Below are positions 10,162-20,197 of a DNA stretch of 64,000 nt, piece by piece; the first letter of the stretch is position 1, and every line of letters begins with the position of its first letter. The notes under the pieces are model-generated. The model worked only from the letters and a program-made list of their open reading frames with translations, had not been told where the DNA came from and did no database searches. A program made the translations under genes and the position numbers. Source of the DNA: Pseudomonas azotoformans (GTDB taxonomy: Bacteria > Pseudomonadota > Gammaproteobacteria > Pseudomonadales > Pseudomonadaceae). The stretch is from the NCBI RefSeq assembly GCF_001579805.1, contig NZ_CP014546.1, positions 1,922,001-1,986,000 on the forward strand, given 5' to 3'.

Positions 10162-11094
10162 ATGAAAAAACTGTTGTTGACCCTCACCGGCGCCGCGTTG
10201 CTCAGCGCCAACGCCATGGCCGCCGAACCGGCCTCCTGCAATAACATCCGCATGGGCGTGGTCAGTTGGACCGACGTGGTCGCCACTTCCGGCATGGCCG
10301 ACGTGCTGCTCAATGGCCTCGGCTACGACAGCAAGCAGACCAGCGCCGTGCAGCAGATCATCTTTGCCGGCATCCGCGACAAGCGCCTGGATATTTTCCT
10401 CGGTTACTGGAAACCGGCGATGGACAACAACATCGCGCCGTTCCTGGCGGCCAAGCAGGTCAAGGTATTCGATACACCCAGCCTCGCCGACGCCCAGGCC
10501 ACCCTGGCCGTGCCGCAATACGTGGCGGATGCGGGCTTGAAGACCTTCGCCGATATCGCCCGTTTCAAGGACAAGCTCGGCGGCAAGATCTATGGCATCG
10601 AGCCGGGCAGCGGTGCCAACACCGATATCCAGAAAATGATCGACACCAACCGCTTCGGCCTTGGCGGCTTCAAGTTGGTTGCCTCCGGTGAAGCCGGGAT
10701 GCTGGCAGCGGTGCAGCGCGCGGTGAATCGCAAGGAATTCGTGGTGTTCGTCGGTTGGACCCCGCACCCGATGAACATCAATATGAAGATGGCCTATCTC
10801 ACCGGCAGTGAAGACGTATTCGGCCCCGACGAAGGCCGCGCCACCGTCTCCACCGTCACCGCGCCGGATTTTGCCGAGCGCTGCCCCAACGCCAATCGCC
10901 TGTTGGAAAACCTCACCTTCACTGCCGCCCAGGAAAGCCAGTTGATGGTGCCGATCATGGAGCGCAAATCGCCGCAGGACGTGGCCAAGCAATGGCTGCG
11001 TGATCACCCCGAGGATTTGCAGCGCTGGCTGGCTGGGGTCAAGGCGCTCGATGGCAGCGATGGGGCGGCGGCAGTGCAGGCGAGTCTTAAATGA
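10162..11094 (+). CDS. Orphan choline/betaine-type ABC substrate-binding protein (ChoX/CaiX/BetX-like)
   Basis: The 310-residue protein has a signal peptide (MKKLLLTLTGAALLSANAMA) and an OpuAC-type domain close to choline-binding ChoX, with RMGVVSWTDVVATSGMADVL and FLGYWKPAMDNN. No permease or ATPase gene is adjacent. In P. aeruginosa, orphan binding proteins (CaiX, BetX) are known to feed a shared CbcWV core, and this is probably such a case. Its stop overlaps the start of the esterase that follows by four bases. The exact ligand (choline, carnitine, betaine or an ester of these) cannot be read from the sequence. Confidence 0.8.
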   Translation: MKKLLLTLTGAALLSANAMAAEPASCNNIRMGVVSWTDVVATSGMADVLLNGLGYDSKQTSAVQQIIFAGIRDKRLDIFLGYWKPAMDNNIAPFLAAKQVKVFDTPSLADAQATLAVPQYVADAGLKTFADIARFKDKLGGKIYGIEPGSGANTDIQKMIDTNRFGLGGFKLVASGEAGMLAAVQRAVNRKEFVVFVGWTPHPMNINMKMAYLTGSEDVFGPDEGRATVSTVTAPDFAERCPNANRLLENLTFTAAQESQLMVPIMERKSPQDVAKQWLRDHPEDLQRWLAGVKALDGSDGAAAVQASLK

Positions 11095-12026
11095 GTCGAT
11101 ACCCGATCTCGCCAGAACTGGCAGCGTTCGTGGAGAAGACTGAGTCCTTCACCCGTGACGACTCATCGCTGGCGGGCTTACGCCAAAACTACGACAGCAT
11201 GTGCCAGGCATTCACCCCGGCGAAACCCGAAGGCTTGCAGGTCGAAGACCTGACCCTGGCCGGCGTAGGCGTGCGCAGTTATCTGCCGACCTCGCCGGTT
11301 CCTGCTGATGGCTGGCCTTGCCTCCTTTATATGCACGGCGGCGGTTGGGTCGTCGGCGGGCTGGATTCCCACGATTTCATCTGCTTCGAGCTGGCCACGG
11401 CCTTGCAGGTGTTGGTGATCGCCATCGATTATCAGCTGGCGCCTGAACACCCGTTCCCGGCCGCCTATGAGGATTGTCGCGCCGTGTGGCAGGCCATCCA
11501 GGCGGGGCAGGCGCCGTATGCCATCAACCTGCGGCGCCTGGTGGTCATGGGCGACAGTGCAGGCGGCAACCTGGCGGCAGCATTGTGTATGGGATTGCGC
11601 GACGACGGGCAACCGTTGCCGCGCGCCCAGGTCTTGATCTATCCGGGGTTGGGCGGCCCCTGCGACTTGCCATCGCGGCGCGACTGCATGGACGCGCCCT
11701 TGCTCAGCAGCGCCGACACCGATGGCTACCTGGCGCTGTACCTGCAGGGCAGCGACAGGCCGTCGCCCTACGCGATGCCGCTGTCGGCCGCAGACTTCAG
11801 CGGTTTGCCCAAGGCGTTGATCGCCGTGGCCCAGTTCGACCCGCTGCGCGACGACGGCATGCTCTACGCCGAACGTCTGCAGGCGGCAGGCGTGGCCGCC
11901 GTGCTGTATCCCGGCAAAGGCCTGGTCCACGGCTGCCTGCGGGCGCGGCGGCAAGCGCCGGAAGTGGACCGGCTCTATGAATACCTGCTGGACTACCTGG
12001 GGAGCGAAGGGCTGACACAGGTCTAA
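11091..12026 (+). CDS. Alpha/beta hydrolase, hormone-sensitive-lipase (family IV) esterase
   Basis: The 311-residue protein carries the oxyanion motif HGGGW near residue 82 and the nucleophile elbow GDSAGGN near residue 154. The candidate acid is the Asp in QFDPLRDDG and the histidine lies in LVHGCL. No signal peptide is seen, so it is cytoplasmic. The ATG overlaps the preceding binding-protein gene (ATGA), so the two are probably co-translated. This suggests hydrolysis of an ester taken up with a quaternary amine head group, which is inference. From memory, PAO1 has a similar esterase near its carnitine genes. Confidence 0.82.
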   Translation: MSRYPISPELAAFVEKTESFTRDDSSLAGLRQNYDSMCQAFTPAKPEGLQVEDLTLAGVGVRSYLPTSPVPADGWPCLLYMHGGGWVVGGLDSHDFICFELATALQVLVIAIDYQLAPEHPFPAAYEDCRAVWQAIQAGQAPYAINLRRLVVMGDSAGGNLAAALCMGLRDDGQPLPRAQVLIYPGLGGPCDLPSRRDCMDAPLLSSADTDGYLALYLQGSDRPSPYAMPLSAADFSGLPKALIAVAQFDPLRDDGMLYAERLQAAGVAAVLYPGKGLVHGCLRARRQAPEVDRLYEYLLDYLGSEGLTQV

Positions 12027-12128
12027 GTGCTCTAGGACATGCTCATTGCACAATTCGGGTTTATAGTGCCAGACGGCAAAATAAAAGACGTCCCCCAGGG
12101 ATGAACCCGACCCCTTACGGAGCGCGCA

Positions 12129-13100
12129 ATGCAGACTTGGTTCCCGCAGATCAAACCCCACGCCCGGCACGATCTGGCCGTCGATGACATCCACACGCTG
12201 TACGTCGATGAAAGTGGCTCCCCCGAAGGCTTGCCCGTCGTCTTTATCCATGGTGGCCCGGGTTCCGGTTGTGATGCCCAGAGCCGTTGCTATTTCGACC
12301 CTAACTTGTACCGCATCGTCACCTTCGACCAGCGTGGCTGCGGGCGCTCCACCCCGCGCGCCAGCCTGGAAAACAACACCACCTGGGACCTGGTCGCCGA
12401 CCTTGAGCGCATCCGCGAGCATCTGGGCATCGACAAGTGGGTACTGTTCGGCGGCTCGTGGGGCTCGACCCTGTCACTGGCCTACGCGCAAACCCATCCC
12501 GAGCGTGTGCTCGGCCTGATCGTGCGCGGCATTTTCCTGGCCCGGCCGCAGGACATCCATTGGTTCTACCAGGAAGGCGCGAGCCGCCTGTTCCCGGATT
12601 ACTGGCAGGACTACATTGCGCCGATCCCGCCGGAAGAGCGTCACGACATGATCGCGGCCTACCACAAGCGCCTCACCGGCAACGACCAGATCGCCCAGAT
12701 GCACGCGGCCAAGGCCTGGTCCGGCTGGGAAGGGCGCATGCTCGGCCTGTGCCCGAGCCCGCAGCATGTGGAGCGGTTTTCCGAGCCACAGCGCGCGCTG
12801 TCCATCGCGCGGATCGAGTGCCACTACTTCACCAACAACTCCTTCCTGGAGCCCAACCAGCTGATCCGCGATATGCACAAGATCGCCCATCTGCCTGGCG
12901 TAATCATTCACGGGCGCTACGATATGATTTGCACTTTGGATAACGCCTGGGAGTTGCACCAGGCGTGGCCCAACAGTGAGTTGCAGGTGATTCGCGAGGC
13001 CGGCCATGCCGCGTCCGAGCCCGGCATCACCGATGCCTTGGTGCGGGCGACCAGCCAGATGGCACGTCGCTTGCTCGACCTGCCGCCCGAAGAAGCATGA
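12129..13100 (+). CDS. pip: Pip, proline iminopeptidase
   Basis: The 323-residue alpha/beta hydrolase (peptidase family S33) releases N-terminal proline from peptides in the cytoplasm. The oxyanion segment [18 protein letters not shown], the nucleophile motif [17 protein letters not shown], the acid in GRYDMICT and the histidine in [11 protein letters not shown] are all present. Length matches Pseudomonas Pip. The stop overlaps dtd by four bases, so the pair is coupled. Confidence 0.93.
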   Translation: MQTWFPQIKPHARHDLAVDDIHTLYVDESGSPEGLPVVFIHGGPGSGCDAQSRCYFDPNLYRIVTFDQRGCGRSTPRASLENNTTWDLVADLERIREHLGIDKWVLFGGSWGSTLSLAYAQTHPERVLGLIVRGIFLARPQDIHWFYQEGASRLFPDYWQDYIAPIPPEERHDMIAAYHKRLTGNDQIAQMHAAKAWSGWEGRMLGLCPSPQHVERFSEPQRALSIARIECHYFTNNSFLEPNQLIRDMHKIAHLPGVIIHGRYDMICTLDNAWELHQAWPNSELQVIREAGHAASEPGITDALVRATSQMARRLLDLPPEEA

Positions 13101-13534
13101 AGGGCCTGCTGCAACGGGTGCGCGGCGCCCGGGTCGAGGTTGCGGGCGAAATCGTCGGCGCCATCGACCAGGGGTTGCTGGTGCTGGTGGCCGTCGAGCC
13201 TGCGGATACGCCGGAGAGTGCCGATAAGCTGTTACACAAGCTGTTGAACTATCGGGTGTTCAGCGACGACGAAGGCAAGATGAACCTGTCGTTGAAGGAT
13301 ATCGACGGCGGTTTGTTGCTGGTGTCGCAGTTCACCCTGGCGGCGGATACCAAGAGCGGGCTGCGGCCGAGCTTCTCTACAGCGGCCCCACCGGCCCTGG
13401 GAGCGGCGCTTTTTGATCACTTGCTGTTACAAGCGCAACAATTGCATGGCAAGGTGGCGTCAGGGCGTTTTGGCGCGGATATGCAGGTGCATTTGGTCAA
13501 TGATGGCCCTGTGACCTTCCTCTTGCAGACGTGA
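13097..13534 (+). CDS. dtd: Dtd, D-aminoacyl-tRNA deacylase
   Basis: The 145-residue protein hydrolyses D-aminoacyl-tRNA (and Gly-tRNA-Ala), a proofreading role. The diagnostic SQFTLAAD segment and the C-terminal NDGPVTF with the Gly-cisPro motif are present. It begins inside the end of pip (ATGA overlap). An A/T-only inverted repeat (ATTAAAA and TTTTAAT, 13539-13557) follows the stop and may be a weak terminator. Confidence 0.95.
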   Translation: MKGLLQRVRGARVEVAGEIVGAIDQGLLVLVAVEPADTPESADKLLHKLLNYRVFSDDEGKMNLSLKDIDGGLLLVSQFTLAADTKSGLRPSFSTAAPPALGAALFDHLLLQAQQLHGKVASGRFGADMQVHLVNDGPVTFLLQT

Positions 13535-13686
13535 ATGTATTAAAAACGACTTTTAATGCCTAAAAACGCAGGGTTTCGCTACAAATACTTCGTTATCCCT
13601 GATGCGTTGTTTCGCGGGCTACTAGATAATCGCGCGCTACGGGGATCAGCGTTGTTTGGTCCATTTTTGACTTAGGTAGAGACTTG

Positions 13687-13729
13687 TCCGACAACCCATG
13701 GGGAATCATTTTGCCCCAGGGGAGTCGGA
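13687..13729 (+). promoter_or_regulatory. Nested hairpin in the leader of opgG
   Basis: The outer arms TCCGAC (13687) and GTCGGA (13724) and inner arms TGGGG (13699) and CCCCA (13714) can form a two-tier hairpin about 70 bases before the opgG start. The 267-base gap after dtd holds nothing else I recognise. A structured 5' leader is possible; the pairing is seen but the function is unknown. Confidence 0.35.
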
Positions 13730-13801
13730 ACAATGCTCGCCAACCTGGCATATAGATAGCTGGCCGTTGGTTTTTTGATCTGTTTTCGGCGAGGGTTGCT
13801 C

Positions 13802-15538
13802 GTGATTGTTAGTCCCTGTAATGCACCAAAATTGTCTGCCAAACGGTTACGAAACGCACTGGTGACGGGCTCCGCCCTGTTTTGCCTGTTCGGCGCGGGT
13901 CAACTGTGGGCATTCAGTCTGGATGATGTGTCGGCCAAGGCAAAAGAGCTGGCCGGGCAGAAATACGAAGCTCCGCGCAGCAATCTGCCGAACGAATTCC
14001 GCGAAATGAAGTTCGCGGACTATCAGAAGATTCGTTTCCGCAACGAAAAAGCCGAGTGGGCTGATCAAAACACCCCGTTCAAGCTGTCCTTCTATCACCA
14101 GGGTATGCACTTCGATACACCGGTGAAAATCAACGAAGTCACCGCCGACAGCGTCCAGGAAATCAAATACGACCCGACGCGCTTCGATTTCGGCGACGTG
14201 AAGTTTGATCCTAAAGCCACCGAACAGCTGGGTTATGCCGGCTTCCGTGTGCTGTACCCGATCAACAAGGCCGACAAACAAGACGAAATCATGACCATGC
14301 TCGGCGCGAGCTACTTCCGCGTAGTCGGCAAGGGCCAGGCGTACGGTCTGTCTGCCCGTGGCATGGCGATCGACACTGCATTGCCGTCCGGCGAAGAATT
14401 CCCGCGTTTCACCGAGTTCTGGATCGAGCGTCCAAAGCCGGGCGAGAAGCAGTTGGTGATCTTTGCCCTGCTGGACTCCCCACGGGCGACCGGCGCGTAT
14501 CGCCTGATCCTGCGTCCGGGCACCGACACCATTGTCGACGTGAAATCCCAGATGTTCCTGCGCGACAAGGTCAGCAAACTGGGCGTTGCCCCGTTGACCA
14601 GCATGTACCTGTTCGGCGCGAATCAGCCTTCCAAAGTGCTGAACTACCGTCGTGAGCTGCACGATTCCAGCGGTCTGTCGATCCATGCCGGTAATGGCGA
14701 GTGGATCTGGCGCCCACTGAACAACCCAAAACACCTGTCGGTCAGCAACTTCACCGTAGAAAACCCGAAGGGTTTCGGCCTGCTGCAACGCGGTCGCGAC
14801 TTCAGCCACTACGAAGACCTCGACGACAACTACGACAAGCGCCCAAGCGCCTGGATCGAGCCTGAGGGCGACTGGGGCAAAGGCACCGTCAACCTGGTAG
14901 AGATTCCGACTGCCGATGAAACCAACGACAACATCGTTGCGTTCTGGAGCCCTGCGGAACTGCCGGAAGTCGGCAAACCGCTGGACGTTTCCTACCGCCT
15001 GCACTGGACCATGGACGAAAAAGCCTTGCACCCGGCCGACAGCGCCTGGGTCAAGCAGACCCTGCGTTCTACCGGTGATGTGAAGCAATCCAACCTGATC
15101 CGCCAGCCTGACGGCAGCGTGGCTTACCTGGTGGACTTCGAGGGCCCGTCCCTCAAGGCCCTGCCGTCGGATGCCCCGGTGCGCAGCCAAGTGAGTGTCA
15201 GCGACAACGCTGAACTGGTTGAGAACAGCGTGCGCTACAACGAACACACCAAAGGCTGGCGCCTGACCCTGCGCATGAAGATCAAGGACGCAGGCAAGCC
15301 GACCGAAATGCGCGCGGCGCTGGTGCAAGATGTTGCCCCACCTGCGCCTGAACAGGACTCGAGCCACGTGCTCAAGGCTGACAAGGTCCTGGCCAAGCAG
15401 CACGAGAAACAGGCCAAGAAAGACGCGAAAGACAAGGAAGCCAAGCAGCCAGAAGCTGCCCCAGCCACACCGGAGCCGATCAAGACCGAACAAGTCCTGA
15501 CCGAAACCTGGAGCTACCAGTTGCCTGCCGATGAGTAA
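13802..15538 (+). CDS. opgG: OpgG (MdoG), periplasmic glucan biosynthesis protein
   Basis: The 578-residue secreted protein shapes the branched beta-glucan backbone made by OpgH (osmoregulated periplasmic glucans). After an N-terminal signal ending near LWAFSLDD comes the MdoG domain, with [17 protein letters not shown] and [17 protein letters not shown] Lys/Ala/Glu-rich tail follows ([20 protein letters not shown]). I use the GTG at 13802, which has GAGGG at 13791-13795; a TTG at 13775 is in frame but has no ribosome-binding site. The last eight bases overlap opgH. Confidence 0.92.
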   Translation: MIVSPCNAPKLSAKRLRNALVTGSALFCLFGAGQLWAFSLDDVSAKAKELAGQKYEAPRSNLPNEFREMKFADYQKIRFRNEKAEWADQNTPFKLSFYHQGMHFDTPVKINEVTADSVQEIKYDPTRFDFGDVKFDPKATEQLGYAGFRVLYPINKADKQDEIMTMLGASYFRVVGKGQAYGLSARGMAIDTALPSGEEFPRFTEFWIERPKPGEKQLVIFALLDSPRATGAYRLILRPGTDTIVDVKSQMFLRDKVSKLGVAPLTSMYLFGANQPSKVLNYRRELHDSSGLSIHAGNGEWIWRPLNNPKHLSVSNFTVENPKGFGLLQRGRDFSHYEDLDDNYDKRPSAWIEPEGDWGKGTVNLVEIPTADETNDNIVAFWSPAELPEVGKPLDVSYRLHWTMDEKALHPADSAWVKQTLRSTGDVKQSNLIRQPDGSVAYLVDFEGPSLKALPSDAPVRSQVSVSDNAELVENSVRYNEHTKGWRLTLRMKIKDAGKPTEMRAALVQDVAPPAPEQDSSHVLKADKVLAKQHEKQAKKDAKDKEAKQPEAAPATPEPIKTEQVLTETWSYQLPADE

Positions 15539-18101
15539 TTCTCAAGTCCAGCCAGAAACTCTGCAGGAGTATCTGGCGCATCTACCGATGACCGCTGAGC
15601 AGCGCGCCGAACTGGCGGGCTGCACATCCTTCACCGAGTTGCACGAGCGCTTGTCGTCCTCGACCTTCGACGCGCCGGTCGACGCCGCCCAGGCGTCGGT
15701 TGGCACGCGGTTGACCCTCAACACCGCCGAAGAGCTGCAAGACGCCGAAATGCTGGCGGTCGACGCTGCTGGCCGCGTGTGCCTGAAGGCCACGCCGCCA
15801 ATCCGTCGTACCCGCGTGGTGCCGGAGCCGTGGCGCACCAATATCCTGGTGCGCGGCTGGCGCCGACTCACCGGGCGCAGCAATCCTCCGGCGCCGCCGA
15901 AGGATGAGCGTGTATTGCCGGCTGCGCGCTGGCGTACGGTCGGTTCGATCCGTCGTTACATCCTGCTGGTGCTGATGCTCGGCCAGACCATCGTGGCTGG
16001 CTGGTACATGAAAGGCATCATGCCGTACCAGGGTTGGTCGCTGGTCGACTTCGACGAAATCCGCAACCAGACCCTGCTGCAAACTGCCACCCAGGTACTG
16101 CCATACGCTTTGCAAACCAGCATCCTGATCATGTTCGGGATCCTGTTCTGCTGGGTGTCGGCCGGTTTCTGGACCGCGTTGATGGGCTTCCTGGAATTGC
16201 TGACGGGTCACGATAAATACCGGATCTCCGGTAAAAGTGCCGGTGACGAGCCGATTCCAAAAGACGCCCGTACCGCGCTGGTGATGCCGATCTGCAACGA
16301 AGACGTGCCTCGGGTATTTGCCGGTTTGCGCGCCACGTTCGAATCGGTCGCCGCAACCGGTGACCTGGACCGCTTCGACTTCTTCGTGCTCAGCGACAGT
16401 AATGACGCCGACATCTGCATCGCCGAGCAGCAAGCCTGGCTCGACGTGTGCCGCGAAGCCGGTGGCTTCGGCAAGATCTTCTATCGCCGCCGTCGCCGTC
16501 GCGTAAAGCGCAAGAGTGGCAACCTCGACGACTTCTGCCGTCGTTGGGGCGGTGACTACAAGTACATGGTCGTGCTCGACGCGGACAGCGTGATGAGCGG
16601 CGAGTGCCTGACCAGCCTGGTACGCCTGATGGAAGCCACGCCGGATGCCGGGATCATCCAGACCGCGCCGCGTGCGTCGGGCATGGACACCCTGTATGCG
16701 CGCATGCAGCAGTTCGCTACCCGCGTGTATGGCCCGCTGTTCACCGCCGGCTTGCACTTCTGGCAGCTGGGTGAATCCCACTACTGGGGTCACAACGCAA
16801 TCATCCGCATGAAGCCGTTCATCGAGCACTGCGCCCTGGCGCCGTTGCCGGGCAAAGGCGCGTTCGCCGGTTCCATCCTGTCCCACGACTTCGTTGAAGC
16901 GGCGTTGATGCGCCGTGCCGGCTGGGGCGTGTGGATTGCCTACGATTTGCCGGGCAGCTATGAAGAGTTGCCGCCGAACCTGCTGGACGAACTCAAGCGT
17001 GACCGTCGCTGGTGCCACGGCAACCTGATGAACTTCCGCCTGTTCCTGGTGAAGGGCATGCACCCGGTGCACCGTGCGGTGTTCCTGACCGGCGTGATGT
17101 CCTACTTGTCGGCGCCGTTGTGGTTCCTGTTCCTGGTGCTGTCCACGGCCCTGCTGGCGGTGAACACCCTGATGGAACCGCAGTACTTCATGGCGCCACG
17201 CCAGTTGTACCCGCTGTGGCCGCAATGGCATCCGGACAAGGCGGTGGCGCTGTTCTCCACCACCATCGTGTTGCTGTTCCTGCCGAAACTGCTGAGCATC
17301 ATCCTGATCTGGGCCAAGGGCGCGAAAGAGTTCGGCGGCAAGTTCAAGGTGACCTTGTCGATGCTGCTGGAGATGCTGTTCTCCATGCTGCTGGCGCCGG
17401 TGCGGATGATTTTCCACACCCGCTTTGTACTCGCCGCGTTCCTCGGCTGGGCTGCGACCTGGAACTCGCCGCAGCGTGACGACGACTCCACCCCATGGAG
17501 CGAAGCGGTCAAGCGCCACGGTCCGCAAACCGTGTTGGGCTTCCTGTGGGCCCTGCTGGTGGTGTGGTTGAACCCGAGCTTCCTGTGGTGGTTGGTGCCG
17601 ATTGTGGGGTCGCTGATGCTGTCGATCCCGGTGTCGGTGATCTCCAGCCGTGTCGGGCTGGGCCTCAAGTCCCGCGACGAGAGCCTGTTCCTGATCCCCG
17701 AGGAATACAATCCGCCGCAAGCGTTGCTGTCGACCGAGCAGTACACCCACGAAAACCGTTGGCATGCGCTGAACGATGGCTTCGTGCGCTCGGTGGTCGA
17801 CCCGCAGCAGAACGCCCTGGCCTGCGCCTTGGCGACCTCGCGTCACCGTGAAGCGGAGCCGATCGAGTACCTGCGTACCGAACGTGTGCGTCACGCGTTG
17901 AAAGTCGGCCCGGCCGGCCTCAACAACGGTGAACGCCTGGCTCTGTTGAGCGACCCGGTCGCCCTGGCTCGCCTGCATGAGCACGTCTGGAACGAAGGCC
18001 ATGCCGAGTGGCTCGCCGCCTGGCGTGACTCGATCAAGGCTGATCCACACGCGCCGTTGCTACCGTTGCAACCGCTGTCGTCCCAGGCCCAACCGGCCTG
18101 A
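15531..18101 (+). CDS. opgH: OpgH (MdoH), glucans biosynthesis glucosyltransferase
   Basis: The 856-residue inner-membrane GT2 enzyme uses UDP-glucose to polymerise the glucan backbone and export it. Two N-terminal membrane segments precede a cytoplasmic GT domain with [26 protein letters not shown], the [13 protein letters not shown] acceptor region and the RDRRWCHGN motif. Several C-terminal membrane helices follow. In E. coli, OpgH also moonlights as a UDP-glucose-dependent division inhibitor through its N-terminal part; whether that applies here is unknown. It overlaps opgG by eight bases and ends at a hairpin terminator. Confidence 0.95.
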   Translation: MSNSQVQPETLQEYLAHLPMTAEQRAELAGCTSFTELHERLSSSTFDAPVDAAQASVGTRLTLNTAEELQDAEMLAVDAAGRVCLKATPPIRRTRVVPEPWRTNILVRGWRRLTGRSNPPAPPKDERVLPAARWRTVGSIRRYILLVLMLGQTIVAGWYMKGIMPYQGWSLVDFDEIRNQTLLQTATQVLPYALQTSILIMFGILFCWVSAGFWTALMGFLELLTGHDKYRISGKSAGDEPIPKDARTALVMPICNEDVPRVFAGLRATFESVAATGDLDRFDFFVLSDSNDADICIAEQQAWLDVCREAGGFGKIFYRRRRRRVKRKSGNLDDFCRRWGGDYKYMVVLDADSVMSGECLTSLVRLMEATPDAGIIQTAPRASGMDTLYARMQQFATRVYGPLFTAGLHFWQLGESHYWGHNAIIRMKPFIEHCALAPLPGKGAFAGSILSHDFVEAALMRRAGWGVWIAYDLPGSYEELPPNLLDELKRDRRWCHGNLMNFRLFLVKGMHPVHRAVFLTGVMSYLSAPLWFLFLVLSTALLAVNTLMEPQYFMAPRQLYPLWPQWHPDKAVALFSTTIVLLFLPKLLSIILIWAKGAKEFGGKFKVTLSMLLEMLFSMLLAPVRMIFHTRFVLAAFLGWAATWNSPQRDDDSTPWSEAVKRHGPQTVLGFLWALLVVWLNPSFLWWLVPIVGSLMLSIPVSVISSRVGLGLKSRDESLFLIPEEYNPPQALLSTEQYTHENRWHALNDGFVRSVVDPQQNALACALATSRHREAEPIEYLRTERVRHALKVGPAGLNNGERLALLSDPVALARLHEHVWNEGHAEWLAAWRDSIKADPHAPLLPLQPLSSQAQPA

Positions 18102-18106
18102 TTCAG

Positions 18107-18135
18107 ACGCCCCCGAGGGTTCTCCTCGGGGGCGT
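18107..18135 (+). terminator. Hairpin terminator after opgH
   Basis: A perfect 12-base stem (ACGCCCCCGAGG and complement) with a five-base loop starts six bases after the opgH stop. The T-tract is poor, so termination may be partial. The gap to the next gene (to 18287) also holds a short TTGTTT/AAACAA repeat near 18191. Confidence 0.7.
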
Positions 18136-18287
18136 TCCAAGCGCTGGTCCTACAGCGTTTTCCGCTCCCTCCTATCTCCTGCTAACGTCTTGTTTTTTCG
18201 AAACAAAAGTCCCTCGTCCGAGGCATATTGCCGTGCCCGTGACTGAGTTAGCATCGCCCCGGATTTGGACTTGCCACAGGGGTATTC

Positions 18288-19088
18288 ATGAGCAAAGGCT
18301 ATTGTTTGGCGCTGCTGCTAAGCGCTGCCGCATTGATTCACATGGGGTTGGCGCAGGCCGGCGCGATTGACGACGCCGTTCGACGCGGCGTGCTGAAGGT
18401 CGGCACCACACCCACCTATGTGCCCTTCGAAATGACCGACAAACAGGGGCGAATCATCGGCTTTGAAATCGACCTGCTCAAGGTCATGAGCCAAGCACTG
18501 GGTGTGGAACTTGAGTTGGTCGCAGTGCCCTACACCGAGCTGGTGGCGGGGTTGCAGGCGAAGAAATTCGACCTGATCGGCAGCGGCATGACGGTCACCC
18601 AGGAGCGCAACCTCAAGCTGAATTTCAGCGACTCGTTCATTGTGGTCGGCCAGTCCGTACTGTTGCATCCGAGCCTGGCGGGCAAGGTCAGCAGTGTCGA
18701 AGACCTGGACGACGCCAGCTACCGGATCGCCACCACCGAAGGCACCACCGGTGAGCTGGCGGCGCGACGGTTTCTAGGGGCGGCCCGACTCAGCAGCTTC
18801 TCAACACCGGAGGAAGGAGTACGCCAAGTGGTACAGGGCAAGGCAGATGCTTTTATTTATGACGCGCCCTACAACCTGATCGCCCTGAACCGCCCGGAAA
18901 ACACCACGCTACTGGCGCTCGAGCAACCTTTCACGTTTGAACCGCTGGCGTTTGGCTTGAAAAAAGGCGATTTCGACAGCCTCAACTGGATCAATCATTT
19001 TCTCAACCAGATTGCCCAGGACGGCACCTACGATCGTCTTCACGATAAGTGGTTTAAAGACACCGCCTGGCTGGCGGAGATCGACTGA
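18288..19088 (+). CDS. Polar amino-acid ABC binding protein, copy 1
   Basis: The 266-residue periplasmic binding protein (SBP family 3) has a signal peptide ending near AQA-GAIDD. It shows the family pattern RGVLKVGTTPTYVPFEM and the conserved GSGMTVTQERNLKLNFSDSF and YDAPYN segments. It is a clear paralogue of the next gene, sharing these segments at the same positions and the same length, but more diverged. ATG 18288 follows AGGGG. A GTTAGCATCGC element 35-45 bases upstream resembles the one before copy 2. Ligand unknown; acidic, basic or polar amino acids are possible. Confidence 0.85.
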   Translation: MSKGYCLALLLSAAALIHMGLAQAGAIDDAVRRGVLKVGTTPTYVPFEMTDKQGRIIGFEIDLLKVMSQALGVELELVAVPYTELVAGLQAKKFDLIGSGMTVTQERNLKLNFSDSFIVVGQSVLLHPSLAGKVSSVEDLDDASYRIATTEGTTGELAARRFLGAARLSSFSTPEEGVRQVVQGKADAFIYDAPYNLIALNRPENTTLLALEQPFTFEPLAFGLKKGDFDSLNWINHFLNQIAQDGTYDRLHDKWFKDTAWLAEID

Positions 19089-19213
19089 AAGTCATAACTG
19101 CTTACATATCAAACCGTTGCTTCCATCGACCTTGCATGTGTCTACATCTGCCCTTTGCTGCGCGGTTGTGGGGCTTTTCCGACATACGCCGACAACAAAT
19201 AGCCGTGAAACCT

Positions 19214-19241
19214 TTGTGACAGCAGGCGAGTGGGTTAGGAT
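19214..19241 (+). promoter_or_regulatory. Candidate sigma70 promoter of the second binding-protein gene
   Basis: TTGTGA (19214-19219), 16 bases, then TAGGAT (19236-19241) lie in the 219-base gap before the gene. The context GTTAGGATCGCACC matches GTTAGCATCGCCCC before the first binding-protein gene, which suggests a duplicated promoter. Confidence 0.45.
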
Positions 19242-19307
19242 CGCACCCCGAAATGGTGCAGCCCGTTTGCGCGCCGACCTCATAAGAATCGTTCAGGGGA
19301 CTTGATG

Positions 19308-20105
19308 ATGAAAAAGTATCTTTCGATGCTGCTGCTTGGCGTCACCGCGCTGGTCGCGGTCAATGCGGCCCAGGCCGGCGCCATCGATGATGCGGTCAAG
19401 CGCGGCACGCTGAAAGTCGGCATGGACCCGACCTACATGCCGTTCCAGATGACCAACAAACGCGGCGAAATCATCGGTTTCGAAGTGGACATCCTCAAGG
19501 CCATGGCCAAGTCCATGGGCGTCAAGTTCGAGCCAATCTCCACCGGCTACGACGGCATCATCCCGGCCCTGCTGACCAACAAGTTCGACATGATCGGCAG
19601 CGGCATGACCCTGACCCAGGAACGCAACCTGCGCCTGAACTTCAGCGAACCCTTCATCGTGGTCGGCCAGACCCTGCTGATCCGCAAGGAACTGGAAGGC
19701 ACCATCAAGTCCTACAAAGACCTGAACGACGAGAAATACCGCCTGACCTCCAAGCTCGGTACCACCGGCGAAATGGTGGCCAAGAAGCTGATCTCCAAGG
19801 CCAAGTACCACGGCTATGACAACGAGCAGGAAGGCGTGCTGGATGTGGTCAACGGCAAGGCCGATGCCTTTGTGTATGACGCGCCGTACAACGTTGTGGC
19901 CGAGAAAAAGGTCGGTAACGGCAAGCTGGTGTACCTCGAAGAACCCTTCACCTTCGAACCTTTGGCGTTCGGCCTGAAGAAAGGCGACTACGACAGCATC
20001 AACTTCATCAACAACTTCCTGCACCAGATCCGCAACGACGGCACCTACGATCGCATCCATGACAAGTGGTTCAAGAGCTCCGAGTGGCTCAAGGACATGG
20101 AATAA
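19308..20105 (+). CDS. Polar amino-acid ABC binding protein, copy 2
   Basis: The 265-residue secreted binding protein (SBP family 3) has signal peptide MKKYLSMLLLGVTALVAVNA, then GAIDDAVKRGTLKVGMDPTYMPFQM and GSGMTLTQERNLRLNFSEPF. It is the copy next to the permease and ATPase genes and so is probably the main ligand receptor. Three starts are in frame (TTG 19302, ATG 19305, ATG 19308); AGGGGA at 19295-19300 best serves the last. A REP hairpin separates it from the permease. The ligand is not determinable here. Confidence 0.88.
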   Translation: MKKYLSMLLLGVTALVAVNAAQAGAIDDAVKRGTLKVGMDPTYMPFQMTNKRGEIIGFEVDILKAMAKSMGVKFEPISTGYDGIIPALLTNKFDMIGSGMTLTQERNLRLNFSEPFIVVGQTLLIRKELEGTIKSYKDLNDEKYRLTSKLGTTGEMVAKKLISKAKYHGYDNEQEGVLDVVNGKADAFVYDAPYNVVAEKKVGNGKLVYLEEPFTFEPLAFGLKKGDYDSINFINNFLHQIRNDGTYDRIHDKWFKSSEWLKDME

Positions 20106-20113
20106 GGCTGGTT

Positions 20114-20159
20114 TGTAGTGAGCGGGCGGTGCGACGATTCGACAAGCCCGCTCACTACA
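20114..20159. repeat. REP-like hairpin between binding-protein and permease genes
   Basis: A 14-base stem (TGTAGTGAGCGGGC and complement) encloses about 18 bases, starting nine bases after the binding-protein stop. The arm is the same as in the hairpin at 6501. Such elements between a binding-protein gene and its permease often lower distal expression; that effect is inferred. Confidence 0.78.
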
Positions 20160-20197
20160 CAAAGGCGTTTGCCTTAGACTTTTTTGGATGTTGAGTA

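Noticed and set aside
13539..13557. ATTAAAA/TTTTAAT repeat as a strong terminator after dtd
   Set aside because: The stem has only A-T pairs and would be unstable; kept as a remark.
15582..18050. 822-codon open frame antisense to opgH
   Set aside because: It is the shadow of a GC-rich gene in the opposite frame. The composition (many His, Gln, Arg, Val) matches no family, while the plus strand encodes a clear OpgH.
18099..18287. Small open frame (17977-18246) running over the end of opgH
   Set aside because: It overlaps opgH in another frame and the hairpin terminator, with no homology or ribosome-binding site.
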